Assembly: GCF_900107975.1 (NCBI RefSeq)
Contig: NZ_FNVF01000008.1
Location: 62,001-126,000 of the forward strand
Origin: Paenibacillus sp. UNC499MF
GTDB lineage: Bacteria > Bacillota > Bacilli > Paenibacillales > NBRC-103111
Length of the DNA stretch: 64,000 nucleotides
Direction: 5' to 3'
A program made the position numbers and the translations under genes. This document shows, one piece after another, positions 35,624 through 44,409 of the stretch. The notes under the pieces are model-generated. The model was not told where the DNA came from and searched no databases. It saw only the letters and a program-made list of their open reading frames with translations. Numbering within the stretch: the first letter of the stretch is position 1; the number at the start of each line of letters is the position of its first letter.

Positions 35624-37720
35624 ATGAAGACCCGGAATTCCCAACGCAAAATCGTATCGATCCACCGGCGGCTGTTTATTCTGATCATTTTCTTCATCGC
35701 TCTGCCCGTCCTCATAATGGGGTGGCTCTGGTACGAATCCTCCACCCGCACAATCGAGCAGTCGGCCATTGAAACGAACCGGCGTTTTATCGAACAAACC
35801 GGCAAAAACCTGGACTTATACATTACCAATCTGGAAAACTCCACGTATCCCATCGTAACCAGTGCCTTGACCCAGCAGTTTCTGGCGCCCGGGCTGCCCT
35901 CCGCCTATCCTTACTACCAGTTGACGGAAAAAGTCGAAAACGATCTGTTCGCGCAGATGATCTACGGGCGCTCCGATATTGTCGGCATTTCCCTGGTGGG
36001 CAAAAACAGCCTGCAGATCAACGATTTCAGCGAGGCGAAAGAAATTCTCGATATGAACACGATCCGCAGCCGCAACGCGGACCTGCTGAAAAGACTGGAC
36101 ACTCTCGGCAATTTCGAAGTGCTCGGTTTAAACCGGATCGGCTCCAGCCCCGTTCTGACCGTCGCGCGCAAGCTGCACAGCAGCTCGACCTATCTGTACG
36201 AGGGACTTCTCATCGTCGACCTTAACCTGCAGCAGATTGAAAATATATGCAAAGATGTTTCGCAGGGAAGCTTCAGCGCCTGGATCTCCTCGGCAGCCGG
36301 AGAGCTTGTCTACCATCCCGACGCCTGGAAAGTCGGCACCCACCTTCCCGGTGAGCAGTTGACCCGGTTCCGGGGAGAGCAGCCGGATTCCTTCCGGACG
36401 GATACGCCTCAGGGAGAAGAAATTGTCATTTATGAAACGTCCCGGGTCACCGATTGGATCGTCGGAGCCAACATTCCGATGGAGACGATTATCGGAAACC
36501 TGATCCGTCTGAGAAACATCTCGCTTGGCGCCGCACTGCTGCTGTTTATGATCGCGCTTTCAATCGTGGGCGGCTATTCGCTCTCCATCACGCGTTCTTT
36601 GACCTATCTGCAAAAATTGATGGCAAAAGTCGAAAACGGCGACTTTAACGTCCGGATCACCTCGACGCGGGAGCGTAACGATGAAATCGGGCTTGTGTTC
36701 CGAAGCTTTTCCAAAATGGTCAGTGAATTGAACCGGCTTGTGAGGGAGGTTCATTCTTCCAAGCTGAAAGAGCAGGAACTCATTATCAAGCAGAAGGAAT
36801 CGGCCCTGCAATCCATGCAGGCGCATATTAATCCCCACTTTCTGTATAATTCGCTGGAAATTATCAATTCTCATGCCATCCTCGAAAATAACCGCAGCAT
36901 CAGCAAAATGACGGCGGCCCTGGCGCATATTTTCCGCTACAACACGGGAAGCGCCGGACCGCTCGTGTCGCTCGAGGAGGAAACGGCGCATATCCGCTCC
37001 TACCTGGAGATCCAGACTTCCCGCTTCCGCAATCTTAAAGTGGAGATTGACGTCGGGGAACCGTGGCTCAACACCGTCACGACAGTCCGGCTGACGCTGC
37101 AGCCCCTGGTGGAGAACGCGTTCATCCACGGGTACCGCGACAAAAAGCCCGCGTATATCGGCATTATCGGCAAGCCCCGCGACACGTACTACGCCGTCGA
37201 AATATCCGACCGCGGCCTGGGGATGAGCGCGGAGACGGCCGGGAGGCTCGTCTCGCTGCTTGCCGGCAGCACCGGTGATGGTCCGGCGGAACCGGGGCCG
37301 GACGCCTCTTCCCCGGCAGATCCGCGCGAAGCTCCGCCGGCCGCGGCCGGACGTGCCTCCGAGGCTGCCGCGGATCTGCCGGAAGCGGCCCGGGAAGCGG
37401 CATCCGCCTCCGGTGGCAGAACGGCGGATGCCGCTGCCGCCAACAGGCCGCTACCGGACGGTGGCGCTTCGACCGGCCGGACATCGGCGGCCGCTCCCCC
37501 GGACGGTCCCAGGCTTCCGCAGAAGCGTGCCGCCGGCAAGGAGTGGCCGGATTCAGCCGAGACGCTGCCGGACGGCGGCGGCCGTCAGGGGGGCATCGGC
37601 CTGCTCAATGTGCACCAGCGCATCCGGCTGACGTTCGGGGAGGAATACGGAGTCTTCCTCCTCTCTTCCGCGCCCGGCGAGGGAACTTGCTTCGAGATTC
37701 GTCTGCCCTATACGAAATAA
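35624..37720 (+). CDS. YesM-type sensor histidine kinase with 108-residue ATP-lid insert
   Basis: A 698-residue kinase. Transmembrane helix about 15-36, extracytoplasmic sensor to about 285, second helix about 290-312, HAMP, then the His_kinase (YesM/LytS) box Q-A-H-I-N-P-H-F-L-Y-N and a HATPase domain with S-D-R-G-L-G-M (G1) and G-G-I-G-L-L-N (G2). Between G1 and G2, residues 548-655 (37265-37588) are an Ala/Pro/Gly/Arg-rich low-complexity insert where relatives have only a short lid. The ATG at 35624 follows GAGGGGGTG. It pairs with the regulator 15 bp downstream and probably senses the sugar taken up by divergent operon A. Confidence 0.9.
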   Translation: MKTRNSQRKIVSIHRRLFILIIFFIALPVLIMGWLWYESSTRTIEQSAIETNRRFIEQTGKNLDLYITNLENSTYPIVTSALTQQFLAPGLPSAYPYYQLTEKVENDLFAQMIYGRSDIVGISLVGKNSLQINDFSEAKEILDMNTIRSRNADLLKRLDTLGNFEVLGLNRIGSSPVLTVARKLHSSSTYLYEGLLIVDLNLQQIENICKDVSQGSFSAWISSAAGELVYHPDAWKVGTHLPGEQLTRFRGEQPDSFRTDTPQGEEIVIYETSRVTDWIVGANIPMETIIGNLIRLRNISLGAALLLFMIALSIVGGYSLSITRSLTYLQKLMAKVENGDFNVRITSTRERNDEIGLVFRSFSKMVSELNRLVREVHSSKLKEQELIIKQKESALQSMQAHINPHFLYNSLEIINSHAILENNRSISKMTAALAHIFRYNTGSAGPLVSLEEETAHIRSYLEIQTSRFRNLKVEIDVGEPWLNTVTTVRLTLQPLVENAFIHGYRDKKPAYIGIIGKPRDTYYAVEISDRGLGMSAETAGRLVSLLAGSTGDGPAEPGPDASSPADPREAPPAAAGRASEAAADLPEAAREAASASGGRTADAAAANRPLPDGGASTGRTSAAAPPDGPRLPQKRAAGKEWPDSAETLPDGGGRQGGIGLLNVHQRIRLTFGEEYGVFLLSSAPGEGTCFEIRLPYTK

Positions 37721-37735
37721 CGAGGAGGTCTTGCC

Positions 37736-38794
37736 ATGTACCGGATGATGATTGTCGACGACGAATATATGATCCATCTGAGTGTCCGTAAAATGGTGGA
37801 AACGTCCGGACTGGACATTGTCATCGCGGGCGAAGCGGAAGACGGAGAGGAAGCGCTCCGGGTGCTCGGGAGCTGTTCCCCGGACATCGTCCTGACGGAT
37901 ATCCGCATGCCGGAGCTGGACGGGCTCTCCTTCATCGAAGCGGCTAAAAAGCGGAATGAACGGACCCAGTTCATTATTTTGTCGGGCTACAGCGATTTCG
38001 AGTATGCCCAGCAGGCGATCCGCTTCGGCGTCTCGGATTTTCTGCTGAAGCCCGTCGATCCCGACCAGTTCCGCGAAGCCCTCGGGCGGGTGTACGACCA
38101 GCTCGCCAGCAGCGAGACGAAGCTGTCCCGGCAGCATGAATGGCTGCTGACGCTTCAGGAGCTGACCGGGGAGCTGATCGAGCAGCTCTGGGCCGCCTGC
38201 GAGGACAAAGCCCAGCTTCTGGCCGGAGAAGCGCTCCGGCATTACATGAGCTCGGGCCCCGCCGAGCTTAGCCCTCCGCAGTTTGCCCACCATTTCACGG
38301 GCATGCTGGAGACGGAGCTGGGCAAACGGGATTTCCGGTTTGCCCGTCCCTACGCAGACCGCGAATGGCCGGGCCGTTCGGCGGAGCTCGGAGAGGCTCT
38401 GCGCGAGACCTTGAGCGCCATGATCCGCGAAATCAAAGGAACCCGCAACCTCGGGTCCCGGCAGAACATCCACAGGGCGATGCAGTACATGCGGGAGCAC
38501 TATGCCCGCGAAGATCTCTCGCTGAGCGTGGTAGCGGAGGCCATCGGCATGTCCGACGCGTATCTGAGCCGCATGTTCAAGGAGGAGACGAACGTGAACT
38601 TCGTGAAGTACCTTATCCGGCTGCGGATGGACAAAGCCAGAGACCTTCTGGAGCACACGGATTGTCCGACGACGGACGCCGCCTATCAGGTCGGCTTCTC
38701 CGATTACTCCCATTTCAGCAAAACGTTCAAAAAGACGTACGGGCTTACGCCTTCCGAGCTTAGGAAACAAAGCCGGCAGCATCCGGACGGATAG
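37736..38794 (+). CDS. YesN-type response regulator (receiver plus AraC)
   Basis: A 352-residue regulator: receiver 1-120 with D8-D9 and phospho-acceptor D55 (V-L-T-D-I-R-M-P), conserved Lys in L-L-K-P-V-D, a middle linker, and AraC double helix-turn-helix about 250-345 (A-E-A-I-G-M-S-D-A-Y-L-S and G-F-S-D-Y-S-H-F-S-K-T-F). It follows the kinase by 15 bp with an ACGAGGAGG-like site. Predicted activator of operon A. Confidence 0.93.
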   Translation: MYRMMIVDDEYMIHLSVRKMVETSGLDIVIAGEAEDGEEALRVLGSCSPDIVLTDIRMPELDGLSFIEAAKKRNERTQFIILSGYSDFEYAQQAIRFGVSDFLLKPVDPDQFREALGRVYDQLASSETKLSRQHEWLLTLQELTGELIEQLWAACEDKAQLLAGEALRHYMSSGPAELSPPQFAHHFTGMLETELGKRDFRFARPYADREWPGRSAELGEALRETLSAMIREIKGTRNLGSRQNIHRAMQYMREHYAREDLSLSVVAEAIGMSDAYLSRMFKEETNVNFVKYLIRLRMDKARDLLEHTDCPTTDAAYQVGFSDYSHFSKTFKKTYGLTPSELRKQSRQHPDG

Positions 38795-38808
38795 CTCCGC
38801 ATAAGCAG

Positions 38809-38844
38809 AAGCCGCAAACGGATTCCCCCGCTTGCGGCTTTTTT
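38809..38844 (+). terminator. Intrinsic terminator of the YesMN operon
   Basis: A 9-bp perfect stem (38809-38817 with 38832-38840), then TTTT. Confidence 0.8.
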
Positions 38845-38886
38845 GCATGGTCATCAGGTCGGAAAGGAAAGACAGCCGCCTAATTA

Positions 38887-38923
38887 TCTGGTAATTTCAT
38901 TACATTTTCTGGTAACTTCATTA
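38887..38923. promoter_or_regulatory. Paired 16-bp direct repeats upstream of the YrpD-like gene
   Basis: TCTGGTAATTTCATTA (38887-38902) recurs at 38908-38923 with one change, exactly 21 bp apart (two helical turns). The following AT-rich stretch, with TTTACA near 38952, probably holds the promoter. This suggests an operator for a tandem-binding activator or regulator; the factor is unknown. Confidence 0.5.
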
Positions 38924-39021
38924 TAACTTTTTAATTAAATAGATGAAATTATTTACATTTTTTCAAGAAGTGTTAAGCTTTTTTTGTAAGAACCAAAAAA
39001 ACTATAAAGGATGTGTGCCGT

Positions 39022-40062
39022 TTGAAGAAAATGAAGACCGCTCTCGCTTCCAGTCTCACTCTGCTGTCCCTTGTAGTCTCTCTCGCCCCTGTGTCCGCTT
39101 CGTCCAATAACCAACGGGAGCTGGAGAAAGAAGTCGCCGCCGGAATTACCGGCCAGGAACGTCAGATCATGATCGACGTCATGAAAAATCTTCCCAAAGA
39201 AGAGCGTGAAAATGTCATTTATATCGACGACAACGGGCAAATTCATGCCAACAAGACAGAGTTGAAAAATGTCTTCGGCAAAGCCGACGTATCGGAAGAG
39301 AACACTGTAGCCGTCAGCAGCAACGAAACCTTCACCCTGCCGAAAAGCACCGACTCGCCGGCACTGAACAAGAACGCTTCCGTTACCCCGATGGCCGGTT
39401 ATGCCTGTGGAGAAGCGGGAGGTCCTTACCGCCGCGTATTCTCGAATCCCGGTTTCTCCTGGTGGTCCGGTAACGTATACCTGCCTTCCAGCGCCAACAA
39501 TGAAGTTTACGTAAACAACGCTACTTCCAACGATACTCCTTACATTTATACGGGCGGACATGCCAGCAACGGAGCCTCCGAAGTCGATGCCGGATTCCAG
39601 TACAGCAAAACGTACAACAACTGGGCCCACTCGATCTTTACGGGCGGCGTCTACTACCATAACACTTCCTTCCGCTTCAAGGCCGGGCAAAATCTTACGT
39701 TCAAATTCTACGTACCGGCAGACGGACAAGTCGCTCTATATGCCGCAGGCATCCGGTATGACACGAATACGGCGGACAACTATACCGTTGTAACCAATGC
39801 GTCGGGCTGGAAAAAAAGCGGAGCCGGCAACGAGATCAAACGGATCACGGCCATTGCGAGCAACGCCCCTAAGCCTTACAGCACCGGCACTTATCTGAAA
39901 AACGTCAAATGGACCAATTCCATGATCGGCACAAGCTCGACCAGTAATCACCAATGGCTGGCGGCAGATACGGGCGGCTACTGCACTTATCCGAACTCCA
40001 CCCAAGTCAGCGTGAACTATGTCAACGCGGGTGAAGAGACCGTCAACATCAGCATGAACTAA
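39022..40062 (+). CDS. Secreted protein resembling YrpD
   Basis: A 346-residue exported protein. The signal peptide ends near V-S-A-S (about 27); a charged pro-like region follows to about 115; then a C-terminal domain of about 230 residues rich in Tyr, Trp, Asn and Gly opens C-G-E-A-G-G-P-Y-R-R-V-F-S-N-P-G-F and closes Y-V-N-A-G-E-E-T. This domain resembles the uncharacterised Bacillus YrpD family from memory; its role is unknown. I prefer the TTG at 39022 (AAAGGATG 8 bp upstream) over the ATG at 39031 or GTG at 39013. Two Cys in the domain may form a disulfide. Confidence 0.65.
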   Translation: MKKMKTALASSLTLLSLVVSLAPVSASSNNQRELEKEVAAGITGQERQIMIDVMKNLPKEERENVIYIDDNGQIHANKTELKNVFGKADVSEENTVAVSSNETFTLPKSTDSPALNKNASVTPMAGYACGEAGGPYRRVFSNPGFSWWSGNVYLPSSANNEVYVNNATSNDTPYIYTGGHASNGASEVDAGFQYSKTYNNWAHSIFTGGVYYHNTSFRFKAGQNLTFKFYVPADGQVALYAAGIRYDTNTADNYTVVTNASGWKKSGAGNEIKRITAIASNAPKPYSTGTYLKNVKWTNSMIGTSSTSNHQWLAADTGGYCTYPNSTQVSVNYVNAGEETVNISMN

Positions 40063-40170
40063 CCTGGCTGCTTTCAATTCCGTTCGTTCCGCAATCTTTC
40101 CCATAAATTAATCCCTTCGGGCAGGTTTCACAGAGGCGTTGGATAATATCGCTCCCGCCCTGTGCAAGAC

Positions 40171-40205
40171 AAGGTATATCCCCTTTGCGGGGATATACCT
40201 TTTTT
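40171..40205 (+). terminator. Terminator of the YrpD-like gene
   Basis: A 13-bp perfect stem (40171-40183 with 40189-40201), 5-nt loop, T-run to 40205. Confidence 0.85.
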
Positions 40206-40365
40206 ACAGTCCGGGTACCCGTACTAAGCCTGCGACCCGGTAACCATCCGGGAAATAAACTCCATAAATTCATTCTCTAATTGATAGAATACAGTCGTCC
40301 CTATTCCCATATAGTGTAAACGCAACCGTAATTTATACCCTATCAAAATTAGAGGAGATGAATTG

Positions 40366-40827
40366 ATGAGAGTAAAAAAATGGGTGCTTGGCTTCATAAC
40401 GGCGGCTTTGCTATCGTTAACGCTGATGATCAGCGGAGCGGCCGCAGCACAGGTAACGAGTGTTCACAGTGTCTGGTCTACGAAACCTATTCAGGTCATA
40501 GACAACGGTACCGTTTACAAAGCCAAGGCGGGCAATGTTATCGTCAGTTGGACGAATCAGCCCCTGTCTTCGGGTGACAGCGGTTTCTTCAACGCGATCG
40601 TGCAGGCAAACGGCAGCCAATATGAGTTCCGGCTCGTGTCGTTCAGCTCTAGCACAAACGATGAGATTACAGGCAAATTCGATATCTACAAAAACAACAT
40701 CCTGGTCACCACCGTTGCCGGAACCGCTTACGGGTTGAGCCAGCCGGTCGGAAGCTATTTCAAGTTCTACGACACGTCCCAGCAGTGGCATGTTTCGGCT
40801 TACATTACAAGCCGCTTCGATTATTAA
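40366..40827 (+). CDS. Small secreted protein of unknown function
   Basis: A 153-residue product with a clear signal peptide (M-R-V-K-K-W, hydrophobic core, A-A-A-A-Q cleavage region near 27) and a mature domain of about 125 residues that is Ser/Thr/Asn/Tyr-rich and probably all-beta. No lipobox, Cys or anchor is seen. GAGGAG lies 8 bp before the ATG at 40366; a TTG immediately before it is less likely. Own terminator. It lies just after the YrpD-like gene, suggesting a pair of exoproteins. I do not recognise the family. Confidence 0.7.
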   Translation: MRVKKWVLGFITAALLSLTLMISGAAAAQVTSVHSVWSTKPIQVIDNGTVYKAKAGNVIVSWTNQPLSSGDSGFFNAIVQANGSQYEFRLVSFSSSTNDEITGKFDIYKNNILVTTVAGTAYGLSQPVGSYFKFYDTSQQWHVSAYITSRFDY

Positions 40828-40899
40828 TCTCCGGCTAAATAAAACGTCCGTGCCAATAACCCGCAATTCCAAACGGCTCTATATATAAAGAACGGTTGC

Positions 40900-40940
40900 A
40901 AAAAGGTACATTCCCTTCACGGAGGGTAATGTACCTTTTT
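40900..40940 (+). terminator. Terminator of the small secreted protein gene
   Basis: A 13-bp perfect outer stem (40900-40912 with 40928-40940) ends in T5. Confidence 0.8.
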
Positions 40941-41119
40941 AAATGGGCGGCATTCCGATAATCCGTTTCGGCTGCCCGTTCATACGACAACGAATGTGCG
41001 GCTCATTATTTTCCGAAAGAATGAAGGGCCGTATCTCCAGACCGTACCCGGTCGGATCGATATTTGCCGAAAAAACGGGCCGTTATGAGTCATGCTTCCG
41101 TTTCTCCGTGAATCCTGCC

Positions 41120-42298
41120 TCATATCACCGTCACATTATGCTCCTGCCGGTATTCCGTGGGCGTCTGCATAAATTTCTTGCGGAACACCTGCGTAAAATG
41201 CCGCACATCCTGGTAGCCCACCCGCTCGGCGACTTCCGCCAATTTCAGCCGGGGGTTGCATAAAAGCTGTTTGGCCTGATCCAGCCGCAGCCCCGTTACA
41301 TATTCTTTGTAGCCCTGGCCGGTCTTCTGCTTGAACAGCTGGCTGAAATAGACCGGATTCAGGAAGACGACGGAGGCCATCTTCTCCAGAGACAAGTCTC
41401 CGGAATAATGAGCCTTGATGTATTGCAGCGCCACCTCGATGGATTTGTCACCGCTCATTTTGATACTGTCGTATTCGACCGTTGCCGAAGCCTGTCTCAG
41501 CCGGGTGACAATTTGCGGCACGCTTTTAAAATCATGATGGAGTCCCGAGTTCAAAATCTGGAAAGGCACCTTCAAATAGTGCTTGAGGTGACCTTTCAGC
41601 GCGTCCAGCAGGGTATCGATCCGGGTTCCTTCGCTGAGTGCCGCAAGGCCCAGCAGACTCTGGCGGTCGTAGCTGACGACAAAGCCCTGGCCATGCGTCT
41701 CGATCATCTCGGAGAGGACATTTTCCACAATAAAATGCTCCAGATGAACGCTCTTGTTTCCGGCATCCATCTGCACGAACACGAGGTAATAATCCGGGAA
41801 GTCCTCCACGAATGACTGAATATCGAGGTTGCCGGTATCCAGTCCCGCCGCCAGCCGGAGAAAAACGGCCTCCCGCAAATATTTCAGACTCGACTTCAGC
41901 CTCACGCTCTCCTTGCTTTGGAGGTTCTCGCGATTGATCTCGGCGGTAAGACTCTCGATCAGCTCGATCAGCTTGGACTTGCCGATCGGTTTCAGCAGAT
42001 AGTCGCGGGCGCCGAGCCGGACCGCCTCCTGCGCGTAAGCGAACTCGGAATGCGCCGAAATGACGACCCATTTGATCGCCGGATGCTTCCGCTTCGAAAT
42101 GCGCATAAATTCAAGACCGGTCATGCCCGGCATAATAATGTCGGTGAGCACGATATCCACGTGCCGTTCGCCGAGGATTTTGACCGCTTCCTCGGTCGAA
42201 GCCGCCACATAAACGCCGTACCCGGGGCAGGCGTTCTCGATCGTGCGCTTGACCCCTTCCCGGATAACGCTCTCGTCGTCGGCAACCAGAATGTTCAT
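41120..42298 (-). CDS. YesN-type response regulator (receiver plus AraC)
   Basis: A 392-residue regulator: receiver with D7-D8, phospho-acceptor D53 (V-L-T-D-I-I-M-P) and Lys in L-L-K-P; a central region of about 150 residues; and an AraC domain at about 290-385 (M-A-S-V-V-F-L-N-P-V-Y-F-S and G-Y-Q-D-V-R-H-F-T-Q-V-F). The ATG at 42298 overlaps the kinase stop in ATGA and follows GGAGGAG; a longer frame to 42493 would run inside the kinase insert. Last gene of operon B and its likely activator. Confidence 0.92.
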   Translation of the reverse strand: MNILVADDESVIREGVKRTIENACPGYGVYVAASTEEAVKILGERHVDIVLTDIIMPGMTGLEFMRISKRKHPAIKWVVISAHSEFAYAQEAVRLGARDYLLKPIGKSKLIELIESLTAEINRENLQSKESVRLKSSLKYLREAVFLRLAAGLDTGNLDIQSFVEDFPDYYLVFVQMDAGNKSVHLEHFIVENVLSEMIETHGQGFVVSYDRQSLLGLAALSEGTRIDTLLDALKGHLKHYLKVPFQILNSGLHHDFKSVPQIVTRLRQASATVEYDSIKMSGDKSIEVALQYIKAHYSGDLSLEKMASVVFLNPVYFSQLFKQKTGQGYKEYVTGLRLDQAKQLLCNPRLKLAEVAERVGYQDVRHFTQVFRKKFMQTPTEYRQEHNVTVI

Positions 42299-44355
42299 AC
42301 GTTTTTCTCCTCCTTCGGAAGCGGAACCCGCACGATGACGGTCGTTCCCTCGCCCGCTGAACTTTCGACGGTGACGCCGTATGCTCCGCCGTACATGTGC
42401 TGCACGCGCCGGTGCAGATTTTGCAGCCCGATGCCGCCCTGGGATGGTGCGTCTTTCTCTCTGCTTCCTGCATCCTGCCCCGAAGAAAGCCACAGGCCAG
42501 CCACGGGAGCCGGGAGACCGGCGTATGCCGGAGCACGCGTGGTTCCAGCGACAGCTACAGTGCTGGAGACTGAACCGGCACCGGTATCAGTAGGGGCGGA
42601 TGCTCCGGCGGACGCGGCGGTCGAGTCCGCTGCCGGTACACCGCTGCCTTCGCCCGGACCATCCGGGCTCTCTGCAGCGCCAGTGGCGCCCCCGTCGCTC
42701 CCCCTGCTATCCGGTGCGCCTCCACCGCTCCGCCTGCCGCCGGCGGCGCATTCGCCGTAAAGCGATTCGCGCAGCCGGCGCAGCTTCTCTTCACCGATGC
42801 CGACGCCGTTGTCCCCGATCCGGATCGCCAGCTCCCCGCCGTCCGCGAAGGTAGAGATGGTGAGCATCCCCGGGCGGTCGAGCGGCTCCAGACCGTGCTT
42901 TACGGCATTCTCGATGATGGGCTGGAGCGTCATCTTCGGGATACGGATGTCCATGTACCGCTCATCCGTCTTCAGTTCCACGTCCAGGCGTCCTTCGAGC
43001 CGGACGAGAATGATGGTCAGATAGTGATGAATCTGCCCGAATTCCTCGCGCAGCGTAACCTCAGCGCCTTCTTCCCACTGGCTGCTGTAGCGGAACATGT
43101 GGGAGAGCGAAAGCACGACTTCGCCCAGCTTGTCGTTGCCTTTCTCGTCCAGCATCCAATAAATCATGTCCAGCGTATTGTAAAGAAAGTGGGGATTGAC
43201 CTGGGACTGAAGCGCATGAAGCTCCGCGTTCTTTTCGCTGACCGATGAAATCTTCACCCGTTCGATAAGCTCTTCGATCCGGTTCACCATATGATTGAAC
43301 GATCCGACCAGAATGTTGATCTCCCGGTAAGAAGTCACACTCACGATTCCTTTGAAATTGCCCTGCTCCACCTGCTTCATCTGCCGGATAAGCCGGACGA
43401 GCGGCATCGAAATCCGCTTGGATACGATGGAGGCAATAAATGCCGAGACGAGAACGAGAATCGTTCCGATCAGGATAATATAACGCTGCATCTGCACAAG
43501 CTCGACGTTCAGATCTTTGTAAGGCGTCAGGCTGACCACCAGCCAGTCGGCAAAAGGCAGCTTGGAAGCTACCGCCAGCCGTCCGTTCTTCTGATCGACG
43601 GTCATTTCCCGGGAATCGTCCGGCAGCGGGATATCCCGGAGGGAAGGCAGCGCTCCGGCCGAAGCGGTGGAAGACACGAAGCGCCCTTTATCCGAGACGA
43701 GGTACACCTCGCTGTGTTCGCTGAGTTTCAAATTATTCAACGCGGACAGAATCGCCTGCGGATTCGCTTCGTAAAGCACGATCCCGATCGGCTTATGCTC
43801 GTTAAGATCGTAAATCTGGCGGCCGAAGGCAAACACGGTCCGCTTCTCGTTCTGGTCGATCAGGGAGTGCGGAAACACGCCGAGCCAGACCATTTTGCCC
43901 GAAGATTGACGGACGTCCCGGTACCAGCCGGAACTGCGGTATTCGGGATCGACCACGTTCATGTAGTTGCCGTAGTTGTAGATCTTTCCCTTATCCATGA
44001 TGACGTGAATGCCGATCAGATCTTCCCGGGAGTAGAAAATCGCCCCGATCATATTAGTGACGGAGCGAGTGTTAATATAATCGAGCGCGGGCTCTTGCGG
44101 CGATTCCGTCAGCAGACGGACGAGATCGAAATTGTTGCCGATCGTTTTGGACAAGCTGTCGTAGCCTTTGAGCAGCAGGTCGAAGAGATCGACGGTCTGC
44201 GAGACGTTTTTCCGGGAAAGGTCGCTGATTTTCGTCTGGAACTGTTCCGTCGTGCGGCTGTAGAACAGCAGGGAGATGACAATCAGGATGCCGGACATGC
44301 AGAACAGGAACAGAAAAAACAACCGGTGGTGGATGGATTGGAAGCCGCGTCTCAA
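42295..44355 (-). CDS. YesM-type sensor histidine kinase with 106-residue ATP-lid insert
   Basis: A 686-residue kinase with a transmembrane helix at about 12-33, an extracytoplasmic sensor, a second helix at about 290-312, HAMP, a His box S-Q-V-N-P-H-F-L-Y-N and a HATPase domain with G-D-N-G-V-G-I (G1) and G-G-I-G-L-Q-N (G2). Residues 534-639 (42439-42756) are a Gly/Ala/Ser/Pro/Thr-rich insert between these boxes. The start is TTG at 44355 with AAAGGGGA upstream. It is translationally coupled to the response regulator and follows the MalG-type permease. Confidence 0.9.
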   Translation of the reverse strand: MRRGFQSIHHRLFFLFLFCMSGILIVISLLFYSRTTEQFQTKISDLSRKNVSQTVDLFDLLLKGYDSLSKTIGNNFDLVRLLTESPQEPALDYINTRSVTNMIGAIFYSREDLIGIHVIMDKGKIYNYGNYMNVVDPEYRSSGWYRDVRQSSGKMVWLGVFPHSLIDQNEKRTVFAFGRQIYDLNEHKPIGIVLYEANPQAILSALNNLKLSEHSEVYLVSDKGRFVSSTASAGALPSLRDIPLPDDSREMTVDQKNGRLAVASKLPFADWLVVSLTPYKDLNVELVQMQRYIILIGTILVLVSAFIASIVSKRISMPLVRLIRQMKQVEQGNFKGIVSVTSYREINILVGSFNHMVNRIEELIERVKISSVSEKNAELHALQSQVNPHFLYNTLDMIYWMLDEKGNDKLGEVVLSLSHMFRYSSQWEEGAEVTLREEFGQIHHYLTIILVRLEGRLDVELKTDERYMDIRIPKMTLQPIIENAVKHGLEPLDRPGMLTISTFADGGELAIRIGDNGVGIGEEKLRRLRESLYGECAAGGRRSGGGAPDSRGSDGGATGAAESPDGPGEGSGVPAADSTAASAGASAPTDTGAGSVSSTVAVAGTTRAPAYAGLPAPVAGLWLSSGQDAGSREKDAPSQGGIGLQNLHRRVQHMYGGAYGVTVESSAGEGTTVIVRVPLPKEEKNV

Positions 44356-44409
44356 GGATTTATCCCCTTTCGTTGTTTCGCCCGGTTCTCCATGCCCTCC
44401 GTGCGGCGC

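Noticed and set aside
42439-42756. Frameshift explanation for the kinase lid insert
   Set aside because: Both flanks stay in the same frame and encode G1 and G2 boxes; the insert length is a multiple of three, so it is an in-frame insert rather than a sequencing error.
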